From CAZKRU01 sp964555235 (GTDB lineage Bacteria > Verrucomicrobiota > Verrucomicrobiia > Methylacidiphilales > CAMAQI01): 42,717 bases of DNA. The stretch spans positions 1-42,717 of the forward strand of contig CAZKRU010000036.1 in NCBI GenBank assembly GCA_964555235.1. The letters are read 5' to 3'. The notes under the pieces were generated by a model, which saw nothing but the letters and a program-made list of their open reading frames with translations, was not told the DNA's origin and searched no databases. The position numbers were made by a program, and so were the translations under genes. This document shows, in pieces, positions 7,506 through 15,984 of this stretch; position 1 is the first letter of the stretch; each line of letters begins with the position of its first letter.

Positions 7506-9888
7506 TCTTCATCTTCATTCGCGATTTTCGGACCGACCCTCCGAGTGGATTCTTCGCCAGTTGGGACTTCCTCAGAGTTGCAGCGAGCCCGAAGTGCTCT
7601 ACACGCGCCTCCACGAAGTGGGGATGGCTTTTAAAACCATTACGGATCACCACCGGATCGATGGATGTTTGGCGTTGGCGCATCACCCCGACGTATTTAT
7701 CAGTGAGGAAGTCACAACCTATTTCCCGGATGGAGTGAAGATTCATCTTCTTGTTTGGAATCTTACCGAAGCGCAGCATGAAGTGATTCAAAAAGTTCGT
7801 GAAAATATCTACGACTTCTCCGCTTATTTGAGGAAAGAGGAGCTCCCACATGCGGTGACGCATCCATTGACGGCTTTGAATCGTCCGATCACGATGGATC
7901 ACTTTGAAAAATTGGTACTCTTGTTCAAAGTGTTTGAGGGAATTAATGGCAATCGGGAGCCGCTCGCTCAAGAAGTGACGGTCGCATCGCTCCGTGCATT
8001 AACTCGGGAAAAAATTGAGGAGTTGGCAAATCGTCATGGAATTGAGCCGACACATGCCAATCCTGAAATTAAAATTCTGACCGCCGGATCAGATGATCAC
8101 GGGGGCTTGGATGTGGGAAATTGTTGGACCGGGGTTCCCGCTGCCAAAACACCGAAGGAATATTTTGCGGCACTACATCAAGGGAGTGGGACGATGGAGG
8201 GACCCCGGGGAGATCCACTCCGGCTCTCGAGTGTTCAGTACCGGATTGTGTTGGCTTATGCGCAAGATCGGCTCCGAAAAAAAGCACCATTGGCAGCCAA
8301 CCTCCTCAAGACGATGGCGGAGCGATTTCTGGCTGGACAAAATCCGACGCGGTTTTCGTTTGGAGAAAAAATCGGTCATTTGACTGAAGCGATTCGCAGC
8401 GGACAGGCCTTTGAGTTTCTCAAAATAGGAGAGCCCAGTTTGACCCGACAAATTGGCGATTTTGTGACGGACTCGAAAGTGGTCGAGGCGCTGGATCGGA
8501 TTATTTCAGAGGAGAAGTCTTCGGAACGGCGAACCTTTCGGATGGCTTCCTATCTGACGAATCAGCTCGGATACCGTTTGACGCGACAATTTATTCGCCG
8601 GATGGAACAGGGGGATGTGCTTGACGCCTTACAGACGTTCACCGGAGTTCTTCCGGCAGCGGGGGTCTTGTTGCCCTATCTGATATCGTTCCACCGTTAC
8701 AATGCCGATCGAACGGTCTTGAGGCAAACCGCGCGTTCGTTTTGTGGATCCTTGCCGCTAAACTTGCGGAACTCCAAGCGGGCTTGGTTTACGGATACGC
8801 TGGAGGACGTGAACGGAGTTGCTCGTACGATTTGTGCAATGGCTCGTGCAGCGCAGAACGCGGGAAAACATCTGACAGTGGTGACATCGCGTTCGGATCT
8901 GAAGATTGAGGGATTGCCGATCAAGAATTTTACACCAGTGGGAGAGTTTGAAATTCCCGAGTACAAACTTCAAAAATTGAGTTTTCCACCGGTTTTGGAA
9001 ATGGTCGATTACATCCAGCGGGAAGGATTTACGGAGCTCATCATCAGCACTCCCGGACCGATTGGATTAACCGCACTCGCGGCCGGTCGATTGCTGGGAC
9101 TTCGAATCAGTGGAATCTATCATACGGATTTTCCGCAGTACGCCCGAATTCTCACGGATGATTCATTTATGGAATCACTCATGTGGTCATATATGCAGTG
9201 GTTTTACGGCCAGTTTGACCTCATTTATTCGAATTCGGCCTTCTATCAACGTTACTGGCGGGAACGCGGAATTCCAGAGGAACGTCTGGAGATTTTACCG
9301 AGGGGATTGGACACAGAACTTTTTAATCCGAAGCATCATGATTCCAAGTACTGGAAATCAAAGGGAGCCAAAGGGCCGGTGATTCTCTATGTGGGTCGCA
9401 TCTCGAAGGAAAAGGAACTCGGATTTTTGGCAGAAGTGGCATTGGCGTTGAAGAAGCGGGGGACTTCCTTCACCTTGGCGATGGTTGGCGATGGACCGTA
9501 TCGGGAGGAATTGTCGGGGATTTTTCCAGAAGTGATTTTCACAGGGATTTTGACGGGACGCGAATTGGGAATTGCTTATGCCTCGGCGGATGTCTTTATT
9601 TTTCCAAGTACGACCGACACGTTTGGGAATGTGGTGATTGAGGCGCTCGCGGCCGGATTACCGGTTTTGGTTTCAGATGTGGGCGGACCTCGTGAATTAG
9701 TGACGCGTCCAGAGCAAGGTCGGGTGATTCCTGCGCGCGATTTGGCTGCTTGGGTCAAGGCTTGCGAAGAATTATTACAGAAGCTCCCGGATCGCTCTGC
9801 GCGACTTCAAATGGCGCAATGGGTGCATGATGAGCGAAGTTGGGATCGCGCTTTTGAGACTTTTTGGAAGCAGGGTGAAGTGGAGTGA
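7492..9888 (+). CDS. PHP-domain / GT4 glycosyltransferase fusion protein
   Basis: 798 residues. Residues 1 to about 240 form a PHP metal-dependent phosphoesterase domain: His7 and His9 in DLHLHS, TDHHRID near 53, and GSDDHGG with His203. Residues about 240-420 are a helical linker without recognised family. From about 425 to the end lies a GT-B glycosyltransferase of family 4, with the acceptor-side start AWFTDTLEDVNGVART, the donor-domain hinge ILYVGRISKEKEL, and DTFGNVVIEALAAGLPVL near 710, which carries the GT4 sugar-nucleotide glutamates. The start ATG overlaps the deacetylase gene by 14 nt. A plausible role is transfer of a sugar to a lipid or protein acceptor with the PHP domain hydrolysing a phosphorylated intermediate. 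The architecture is clear, the reaction is not. Confidence 0.85.
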   Translation: MQRVDLHLHSRFSDRPSEWILRQLGLPQSCSEPEVLYTRLHEVGMAFKTITDHHRIDGCLALAHHPDVFISEEVTTYFPDGVKIHLLVWNLTEAQHEVIQKVRENIYDFSAYLRKEELPHAVTHPLTALNRPITMDHFEKLVLLFKVFEGINGNREPLAQEVTVASLRALTREKIEELANRHGIEPTHANPEIKILTAGSDDHGGLDVGNCWTGVPAAKTPKEYFAALHQGSGTMEGPRGDPLRLSSVQYRIVLAYAQDRLRKKAPLAANLLKTMAERFLAGQNPTRFSFGEKIGHLTEAIRSGQAFEFLKIGEPSLTRQIGDFVTDSKVVEALDRIISEEKSSERRTFRMASYLTNQLGYRLTRQFIRRMEQGDVLDALQTFTGVLPAAGVLLPYLISFHRYNADRTVLRQTARSFCGSLPLNLRNSKRAWFTDTLEDVNGVARTICAMARAAQNAGKHLTVVTSRSDLKIEGLPIKNFTPVGEFEIPEYKLQKLSFPPVLEMVDYIQREGFTELIISTPGPIGLTALAAGRLLGLRISGIYHTDFPQYARILTDDSFMESLMWSYMQWFYGQFDLIYSNSAFYQRYWRERGIPEERLEILPRGLDTELFNPKHHDSKYWKSKGAKGPVILYVGRISKEKELGFLAEVALALKKRGTSFTLAMVGDGPYREELSGIFPEVIFTGILTGRELGIAYASADVFIFPSTTDTFGNVVIEALAAGLPVLVSDVGGPRELVTRPEQGRVIPARDLAAWVKACEELLQKLPDRSARLQMAQWVHDERSWDRAFETFWKQGEVE

Positions 9889-9935
9889 GCTCGTAGAGTT
9901 CATTTTAGAAATTGTAGAAAAGGGGAGGGTGGGGA

Positions 9936-12191
9936 ATGCAGGGAGGGGAGATTCACGAGGGTCGACGCGCGCCATTGTTGTTTGCGGCGCTCTTATTTGC
10001 TTCCGGAGTGTTGATTCATGAAATGATTTCATCGCTCGTTGCCTTGGGGTTGGGAGGTTTGGCGTTTGGTGGCTGGCTGATGGCGCGAACGGATCGAGTT
10101 CGACATCTTTTTTTCGGTTTGGCGATTTTACTGAGTGCGGCCTCGTATGCCCATTGGCGGGAATCGAGCGTTTCCCCCACTGAACTTCGACGGCTTTCTC
10201 TGAAAGAAATTGAGGTGGATTCAACATGGTCGGGATTGATTGAAAGTCCGGTGGAGCAGTTGGGAAAAAATCCGACGGCCATTTGTTCAATGGAGTTAAA
10301 GGAATCCGAGGGAACGAGTAAAGTGGTGGAGGGACGAATTCGTCTGACGTTGCCGCTGGGGGAGTGGGCGTATGGCGATCGGATTCAATTTCAAGGGCGA
10401 CTGACGGTTCCGGAATCTCCTCGAAATCCGGGGGAGTGGAATTATGCAGAATGGTTGGCCGGGCAGGGGATTTATTTTGAAGCGCATCCCGATCGGGTGG
10501 AACGGAAGGCGTCCGGTCAAGGAAGTCGGCTCGTGGCTTGGTCGTTGCAGCTTCGCGAATACGCATTGAGGCAACTGACGTTGGGATTGGAGGATGATCC
10601 ACTCTCTGTACAACTTCTCGCCGGAATGCTTTTCGGCTACCGCTCTCGATTGCCGGCCGATTTGGTGGCCGATTTTCGAAATACAGGAACGTATCATATT
10701 TTTGCGGTGAGTGGACAAAATGTGGCGGTGCTCCTCGGATTCGGAATTCTTTTTTTGCAAGGGGTAGGGTTAAATCGATGGAGGTGGGGCTGGCTGCTGG
10801 CTCCTTTTCTCGGGATGTACTGTCTCCTCTCGGGATTGCAGGCGAGTGCGGTTCGCGCGTTGGTGATGGCACTCTTTGTCTTGGGGGCGTGGGTTTCCTT
10901 GCGTCCTCTCTCGGCATTAAATCTTTGGTCCGCCGCGTTGCTCCTCGTTTTGGGAGTGGAACCCGCATCCATTCATGATTTGGGTTTTCAGCTCTCCTTT
11001 TTGGTGGTGCTGGCATTGATGACATTGACTCCTTGCTTGATGCGATGGTTTTATTCGCCGATGGATCCGTTTTTACCAAAGTCTGTGGCGACGATTTGGC
11101 AAAACGGAGGGGATCGGGCGAAGTGGTTGATCTCTGGTTTACTGGCGGCGACATTGGCGGCATGGGTCGGATCACTTCCCCATAGTCTTTTGGTTTTTCA
11201 TCAAGCGAGTTGGGTCTCTCCGTTTGTGAATCTGGCGGTTGTCCCTCTGGCGGGGCTCATTGTTTGGATCGGAGCCTTATCGCTGGGACTCGGTGTTGGA
11301 TGTTCGGCGTTTTCGATTTTATTGAATAATAGCAACTGGCTTGCGCTTCAACTGTTGGTCGGTGCCGTACGCATCGGAGGCTCCATTCCGGGGGGAACTC
11401 TCCCCGTGGCAGATCCTTCGGTGTGGGGGAAAGTGACCGAGCCCGAATGGATTTTGGCTTCAACGGATTCGACGGTGACTGCGTTGGTTCGTTATCGGGG
11501 GGAGTCTTGGTTGATTGATACGGGGAGTGAGCGTGCTTATGGCCGAGTGACGGGGCCGTTGCAGAAGTTTTATGGAATTCGCTCGTGGGATGCGGTGATG
11601 TTTACTTCGTTGACGAGTGCTCATGCGGGAGGTGTTTGGAATCTCATGCGAGAAACCTCCGTGAAACGTTGGCTCATCCCGGGTTCAGGAAATCGTTCTT
11701 CGCTCCAACGAGAATGGCTTTCGGCCATGAGCCAAAGCGGAACGATGCCGGAGCGTTGGAGCCGCGGGGGTCGTCATGTATGGGATCATGATTTTTCGGT
11801 GGAAGTCTTATCCTCGGGAGAAATTCCAGCAAGTCGGGCAGAGGATCGGGGAATGGTCTTGCGATTTAATTATCAGGGACACCGTCTTCTCTGGGCCGGG
11901 GATATTGGATTTGGGAGCGAGACCCTTTTGCTCAAAGGGGATGTGCAGGCCGAGGTCTTGGTACAAGGGAGACATGGGAGTGAAAGTAATTTCAGCGATG
12001 CCTGGCTTCAAGCGGTGAGTCCTCGCGAGATTGTCGTTCCCGCTGCGGGATTTCAAGGTCATCGCCTTGGGTGGGATTCCGCTGCGGACTTAGAACGACG
12101 TAGTACCGCCCGGATCTGGCGACAGGGGAAAGTCGGAGCCGTCATTGTTAAAGTCACGGAGCGCGGATTCGATGTGCGTGGGTTTCGGTGA
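9936..12191 (+). CDS. comEC: ComEC/Rec2 family DNA-uptake channel protein
   Basis: 751 residues, usual for ComEC. It carries single-stranded DNA across the inner membrane during transformation. Early membrane helices (residues about 8-70) lead into an OB-like domain (about 95-180). The competence domain follows, with the family motif YHIFAVSGQNVAVLLG at about 250 and many transmembrane helices to about 500. A C-terminal metallo-beta-lactamase-like domain begins near 520 (DTGSERAYGR). The HxHxDH metal motif expected at about 556-563 reads SLTSAH, so most ligands are missing, although the later GD and GRHGS motifs remain. It starts 47 nt after the glycosyltransferase gene. Other competence genes are not in view. 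Confidence 0.9.
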   Translation: MQGGEIHEGRRAPLLFAALLFASGVLIHEMISSLVALGLGGLAFGGWLMARTDRVRHLFFGLAILLSAASYAHWRESSVSPTELRRLSLKEIEVDSTWSGLIESPVEQLGKNPTAICSMELKESEGTSKVVEGRIRLTLPLGEWAYGDRIQFQGRLTVPESPRNPGEWNYAEWLAGQGIYFEAHPDRVERKASGQGSRLVAWSLQLREYALRQLTLGLEDDPLSVQLLAGMLFGYRSRLPADLVADFRNTGTYHIFAVSGQNVAVLLGFGILFLQGVGLNRWRWGWLLAPFLGMYCLLSGLQASAVRALVMALFVLGAWVSLRPLSALNLWSAALLLVLGVEPASIHDLGFQLSFLVVLALMTLTPCLMRWFYSPMDPFLPKSVATIWQNGGDRAKWLISGLLAATLAAWVGSLPHSLLVFHQASWVSPFVNLAVVPLAGLIVWIGALSLGLGVGCSAFSILLNNSNWLALQLLVGAVRIGGSIPGGTLPVADPSVWGKVTEPEWILASTDSTVTALVRYRGESWLIDTGSERAYGRVTGPLQKFYGIRSWDAVMFTSLTSAHAGGVWNLMRETSVKRWLIPGSGNRSSLQREWLSAMSQSGTMPERWSRGGRHVWDHDFSVEVLSSGEIPASRAEDRGMVLRFNYQGHRLLWAGDIGFGSETLLLKGDVQAEVLVQGRHGSESNFSDAWLQAVSPREIVVPAAGFQGHRLGWDSAADLERRSTARIWRQGKVGAVIVKVTERGFDVRGFR

Positions 12192-12210
12192 AGGGATGAA
12201 GAGGTTTTTT

Positions 12211-12274
12211 TCCGCGCAGAGTTTGCTGAGAATAGTCTTTTTACTCTCTGCGAGCACGACGAACTCTGCGCGGA
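12211..12274. repeat. Large inverted repeat / possible bidirectional terminator
   Basis: TCCGCGCAGAGTT (12211-12223) is the exact reverse complement of AACTCTGCGCGGA (12262-12274), giving a 13-bp stem around a 38-nt loop that contains further CTCTGCG words. It lies between the converging ends of comEC and the SGNH hydrolase gene, so it could stop transcription from both sides. T-rich runs lie just before it and in the loop (12205-12211, 12237-12242). It shares sequence words with the repeats at 5666 and 32946. Confidence 0.55.
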
Positions 12275-12297
12275 GAATTGGTTTCCAGTGCAAATAC

Positions 12298-12900
12298 TTA
12301 ACGATTAAATTCTGGAATCCACTGACGCTCTGAGAAGGCTTTCCGAACGTTTTCGAACATCCATTGATGGCCTTTGGCATTGAGGTGAACTCCATCGTCA
12401 GCCCAATAGGCATCAAGTTTCTTTGAGATAAATTCGTGATGCCAATCGAGAACTGGAATGGAGAGTTGATGGGCCAGTTTTTTTGCAATGGCAATATACG
12501 TTTCAAATCTTTCAGGCGGGATTCCTCTTCGGAGTGGATCCACCGGGAAGGAGGTCGCAAAGAGAAGGGGAACTTGCTTTGCTGCAATGAGAATGGTCTC
12601 AAGATTTTTTGAGTAGACCTCAGGAGTGGTGCGGCTTTGAGGATAGGGATCGGGATGGCGGGGAAAATCATTGCATCCGAGCAGGATCAATCCGACGGTT
12701 TGAGGTTGCGGTTCCCAGACTTCGAGTCGCTCCTTCATGTCGACGGTCGTTTGACCGCCGATTCCTGCATTGATGATTTCAGCACTTGGCTCGAGCGATT
12801 GCCTCCATTGCGCAAATCGAGCGACAAATCCTCCTTCAGGATCTCCGACTCCTTGAACGGAACTGGCTCCAAAGAAAATGTAGCGGGTGATTGGATTCAT
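12298..12900 (-). CDS. SGNH/GDSL-family hydrolase
   Basis: 200 residues, typical for a single-domain lipase/esterase of the SGNH fold. Block I is FFGASSVQGVGD, with the nucleophile serine in a GASS context near residue 13. The block II glycine is in NAGIGGQTT, block III is LLGCND with the oxyanion Asn, and block V is DDGVHLNAKGH with the catalytic Asp-x-x-His near 170. No signal peptide is visible, so it is probably cytoplasmic, cleaving an acyl or acetyl ester. It is downstream of the toxin-antitoxin pair on the same strand, with a gap of about 55 nt. The substrate is unknown. Confidence 0.88.
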   Translation of the reverse strand: MNPITRYIFFGASSVQGVGDPEGGFVARFAQWRQSLEPSAEIINAGIGGQTTVDMKERLEVWEPQPQTVGLILLGCNDFPRHPDPYPQSRTTPEVYSKNLETILIAAKQVPLLFATSFPVDPLRRGIPPERFETYIAIAKKLAHQLSIPVLDWHHEFISKKLDAYWADDGVHLNAKGHQWMFENVRKAFSERQWIPEFNR

Positions 12901-12955
12901 TGGATGTTTTTAAAGTATGGATTGTCAGGCAACTCAACGTCTTTTCTTTGAGAAA

Positions 12956-13258
12956 TTATTTCAAATTTTGTAACTTGCTGGTGATCCATGCGGGATCGCG
13001 TCGGAGATCAAGTACAGCTCTCACCAGGACGATCTCCTCTTTGACTTGGTAGTATATTGCGAATGGAAATCGATCAGAGAGAAGTCGGAAAAAACGACCA
13101 AAGTAAGTCGAATGGATGCCCGCATAAAGCTGAAGAGAATCAATGTCGGAGTAAATCGAATCCAAGAAGTAGCCTCCCAATCCCGTCTCATTTCTTTCGT
13201 AGAAATGAAACCCATTTTTCAGATCGGCAAGTGCCGAAGGCTGGATGGAGATTTTCAC
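12956..13258 (-). CDS. ParE/RelE-family toxin of a type II toxin-antitoxin pair
   Basis: 100 residues with the compact ParE/RelE fold pattern: an N-terminal strand (MKISIQPSALADL), two helices with FHFYE, then the C-terminal strands RFPFAIYYQVKEEIVLVRAVLDLRRDP. The RFPFAIYY stretch and the terminal HxRRDP-like motif (here DLRRDP) are family signatures. Members either poison gyrase or cleave mRNA; which applies here cannot be told. The start is GTG, overlapping the antitoxin stop by 4 nt (GTGA), the usual coupled arrangement. Confidence 0.88.
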   Translation of the reverse strand: MKISIQPSALADLKNGFHFYERNETGLGGYFLDSIYSDIDSLQLYAGIHSTYFGRFFRLLSDRFPFAIYYQVKEEIVLVRAVLDLRRDPAWITSKLQNLK

Positions 13259-13473
13259 TGAAGCTCTTCGCGGAGCTTCTTTTTGGCAACTTCCCAGTCA
13301 ATAAAACTCTCTTCACCCGATGTAATGAGACGGTCTCGTTCGGAAAGAACCGATTGATGCCATTCGGGAGAGGAGACTTCAGACTGTTTTGAGGAAAGAT
13401 CCTGCCACAAGGCCTCCATCAATCGGAGTTTATCCGGAGTAGTCATTAGATGGAGATCAATGGTGGCTGCCAT
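13255..13473 (-). CDS. Addiction-module antitoxin (TIGR02574-like)
   Basis: 72 residues, acidic and helical. The MTTPDKLRLMEALWQDL segment near residues 10-26 and the SPEWHQSVLSERDRLITSGEESFIDWEVAKKKLRE segment are typical of the short 'addiction module component' antitoxins that pair with ParE/RelE toxins. It precedes and overlaps the toxin gene by 4 nt. It should bind and neutralise the toxin and probably regulate its own promoter. The 99-nt gap upstream (13474-13572) holds no visible gene. Confidence 0.85.
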   Translation of the reverse strand: MAATIDLHLMTTPDKLRLMEALWQDLSSKQSEVSSPEWHQSVLSERDRLITSGEESFIDWEVAKKKLREELQ

Positions 13474-13572
13474 GGGTAAAATTTATCAGAAGACGTGGGG
13501 AAATCAATCCTGTATTCCTGCTTTCCTCAGGGCAATCGGATTTAAAAATCAAAAGATATGATCTAATGATTG

Positions 13573-14691
13573 TTAGGTAGTGGCTTCGATCAGGTCTTTG
13601 GTCTTAACGAGAGCAACATGGACGCTTCCCATGACGGTAGTTGTATAGGCAACCATCGTATCGTTCAGACAGAATTGCGGATGAGGTTCGATATGGTAAG
13701 ACCTTCGAGGATAGACCGGCTCGGGCATGTTGGAAACGATATCAACCTCCCTGCCTGTGATTATATTTAAAAAACTCACACGACAACCGGTTTTGGGCCA
13801 GGTGTAGGTGCCGATATCGCCAACGACATAACGCCCCTTTTTGCTGGAATGTGAATGACAAATTCCCTGGGGCCAGATGCTCGTCGTGAGTCCAGTGAGC
13901 ACGCTGACCTTTTCAGTTCCCTTGTGGTAATCGACATACCAAACATGCTCTCCGTCGCAATCCCACCACTCATGACCAATGGAGGCGGCATTTGAAAAGA
14001 TCGGTCGGATTTCTCCATCGCGTCGGAGTGTCCAAATTCGATTTTCAATGGAATGGCGTTCGCCAGTCGCGACATCGCGCCACCAATCTTGAGCGATCAG
14101 AGCAAAATCGGGATCGGTGGGGCTGAACTGTGCGTGGTTGTAACAGCGGTCAAACGTTTTCCAGAGTTGGAAATCGGTGCCGTCCAAGGGAAGACTCCCG
14201 ATGCACCACTCTCGTCCCAAATGGGCATCGATGAGAAATTCTTTTCGATTCGCAGAAAGTGTCAGATGGGTGGCCAGTCGTTTGCCGTAACGATGCTGGT
14301 GAATGGATTCGGGGAGACTGTTGATCAATCGAGCTGGAGTATTGGGATCAGGACTTCTCCCATAAAGCGAATAGCTCCAACACCAATAAACATCCCCCGT
14401 GAGAGCATCGACAAAAGGCGACATATCCCGGAATTGAGTTTCTGGAAACCAGTGGGTAGTTGATTTTTCGAAATCGACGACACCGAGGGTTCTGCCAATC
14501 TCTGCATTGCCGCTCGGCGGGTGAGCCGAGTAGAACCACAAATATCGACCATCGGCAGAGAACGAAGGATTTGTAAAATAGAAGGATTGGTTGAGTTCGT
14601 TTGGTTTTTTGGCAAGGAGATAGCTGGTAATGCCGGTCACAGGATCGATCCAGGGACTAAAGAGTGAGGATTTCTCAGCGTTCAGATTCAT
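13573..14691 (-). CDS. Oligogalacturonate-lyase-like beta-propeller protein (PL22-like)
   Basis: About 372 residues from the ATG at 14691. The frame continues upstream to 14787, but that would run into the methyltransferase gene. Repeated propeller blades (SFSADGRYLWFYSA and similar) and two segments match the oligogalacturonate lyase family: YNHAQFSPTDPDFALIAQD, equivalent to HCQFSPTDP with a metal-binding His, and IGHEWWDCDGEHVWYVDY, equivalent to GHEFWSPDGKKIWY. Family enzymes cleave unsaturated digalacturonate in the cytoplasm using Mn2+, giving keto-uronates. No signal peptide is seen. No other pectin genes are adjacent, so the substrate may differ. Confidence 0.8.
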   Translation of the reverse strand: MNLNAEKSSLFSPWIDPVTGITSYLLAKKPNELNQSFYFTNPSFSADGRYLWFYSAHPPSGNAEIGRTLGVVDFEKSTTHWFPETQFRDMSPFVDALTGDVYWCWSYSLYGRSPDPNTPARLINSLPESIHQHRYGKRLATHLTLSANRKEFLIDAHLGREWCIGSLPLDGTDFQLWKTFDRCYNHAQFSPTDPDFALIAQDWWRDVATGERHSIENRIWTLRRDGEIRPIFSNAASIGHEWWDCDGEHVWYVDYHKGTEKVSVLTGLTTSIWPQGICHSHSSKKGRYVVGDIGTYTWPKTGCRVSFLNIITGREVDIVSNMPEPVYPRRSYHIEPHPQFCLNDTMVAYTTTVMGSVHVALVKTKDLIEATT

Positions 14692-14750
14692 TTCCTGTTT
14701 TTTCTCGTTTCGAAATTCAAATTGCGATGAAAAGCGGATGGACTCAAGCT

Positions 14751-15899
14751 TTAAGCGCGGTTTTGGATTTCGGGGAGAGCGTCGCACGAAATGCCTTTGC
14801 CTTGAGCAAGTACTTGAAATCGGGTTCCCATCATTTCGGGGTGCATGAGGGTTTTGAAGGCGCGAATCGTTTTTTGGAAATCGGGATTGCGCGGATCGGT
14901 TGTTGATTCCAAGGTTTTGAGGAACGGTTCAGCGAGAGCGACGAGGTAGTGATGTTGATCGGTAAAGCTGAAAGTTTGAAGTCCTGAAGCTTCACCCACG
15001 TTTGAGAGCGTGGTGAAATCGACATGGGCAGTGAGGTCTTGTGCTCCGACTCGTTCGAGGATTTCGTCGGTCATTCGATGTTGAAAATAGGCGCGAAGGG
15101 TTCCTTGATTTCGTTCGGGAGCGTAATAGGTCTCAAAGGGAAATCCATAATCAATCGTCAGAACGAGTCCTTGTTTCAAGGTTCGGGCGACTTCACGAAT
15201 CCACGTCTGAGCCGCTTCGTTGATTTCGGTGGTATAGCCTTCAATGGCGGGAAGCTTGGGGAGAATGGACTGCAGGGAGTCATTCGACGAAATGAGTCTT
15301 TCGACAAAACGGAAGTGTTGATCAGGTGCGGCTTCGACAAAAGATTCCTGCCATTGGCCTTGTTGGAAAACAATTCTCCGTACCGGAAAACTATCCACGA
15401 GTTCGTTGGAATAAAAAAAACCGCTCCAGTGATTGTTCGGAATCTCATGAAGCGTTTTCCAAGAGTGGAGTGGAATCTTAGGATGAGTGATTGGAACGGT
15501 TCGCTTCTGAGCTTCTTGAAGAGAGGAGGACGGTTCGACGAAATGAAGTTGCGATGCTTGGTAGCATTCAGGGGAGTCTTGAGATAATGCGGTGAGCAAA
15601 TCAACGCTGAGTTGTCCCGTGTGTGCGCCTTGTTCGATCAAATCGAATGAAGATGGTTTTCCGATGGCATTCCAAACGCGAGCGGCTTGAAGGGCGAGAA
15701 GTCGTCCGAAAAGAGGGCCAACACTGACCGAGGTGTAGAAATCTCCCGAGCGTCCGATTTTGGGAGCTTTGGCGTAATAACCGGAGTCCAGATCGTATAA
15801 GGCATAAGCCATCCAGGCATCAAATCGCCACGGGCCTTCCCTCTGGATTCGCTCCCAAAGTGGGGAGGGGGAGATTTCACAAAATTCTTTCATTGGCAA
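14751..15899 (-). CDS. MidA/NDUFAF7-type SAM-dependent methyltransferase
   Basis: 382 residues. The N-terminal signature FDAWMAYALYDLDSGYYA followed by IGRSGDFYTSVSVGPLFGRLLA is diagnostic of the MidA (DUF185) family. FDLIEQGAHTGQLSVDLL is the SAM-binding loop (about residues 80-97), and SNELVDSFPVRR plus TIDYGFPFETYYAPERNQGTLRAYF are also conserved. The mitochondrial homologue dimethylates an arginine of a complex I subunit; bacterial targets are unsettled. Either ATG (15899 or 15893) could start it. It is divergent from lpdA across an 85-nt gap. Confidence 0.9.
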   Translation of the reverse strand: MPMKEFCEISPSPLWERIQREGPWRFDAWMAYALYDLDSGYYAKAPKIGRSGDFYTSVSVGPLFGRLLALQAARVWNAIGKPSSFDLIEQGAHTGQLSVDLLTALSQDSPECYQASQLHFVEPSSSLQEAQKRTVPITHPKIPLHSWKTLHEIPNNHWSGFFYSNELVDSFPVRRIVFQQGQWQESFVEAAPDQHFRFVERLISSNDSLQSILPKLPAIEGYTTEINEAAQTWIREVARTLKQGLVLTIDYGFPFETYYAPERNQGTLRAYFQHRMTDEILERVGAQDLTAHVDFTTLSNVGEASGLQTFSFTDQHHYLVALAEPFLKTLESTTDPRNPDFQKTIRAFKTLMHPEMMGTRFQVLAQGKGISCDALPEIQNRA

Positions 15900-15984
15900 A
15901 CTAGCTTCGTTACGGTCAAATCGGCGTCAATGCTTTTTCGGGCACGGGTTCGAAATATTTCAGAAATACGAGGAGTAAGAAGTC

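Noticed and set aside
9775..11175. A 466-codon open frame on the minus strand across comEC
   Set aside because: Very rich in Pro, Ser, Thr and Arg without any domain, and entirely antisense to the clearly recognisable comEC gene; it is a product of the codon bias of that gene.
14692..14787. Upstream start for the oligogalacturonate-lyase-like protein
   Set aside because: Would overlap the methyltransferase gene and add a basic, unconserved leader; the ATG at 14691 fits the family start.
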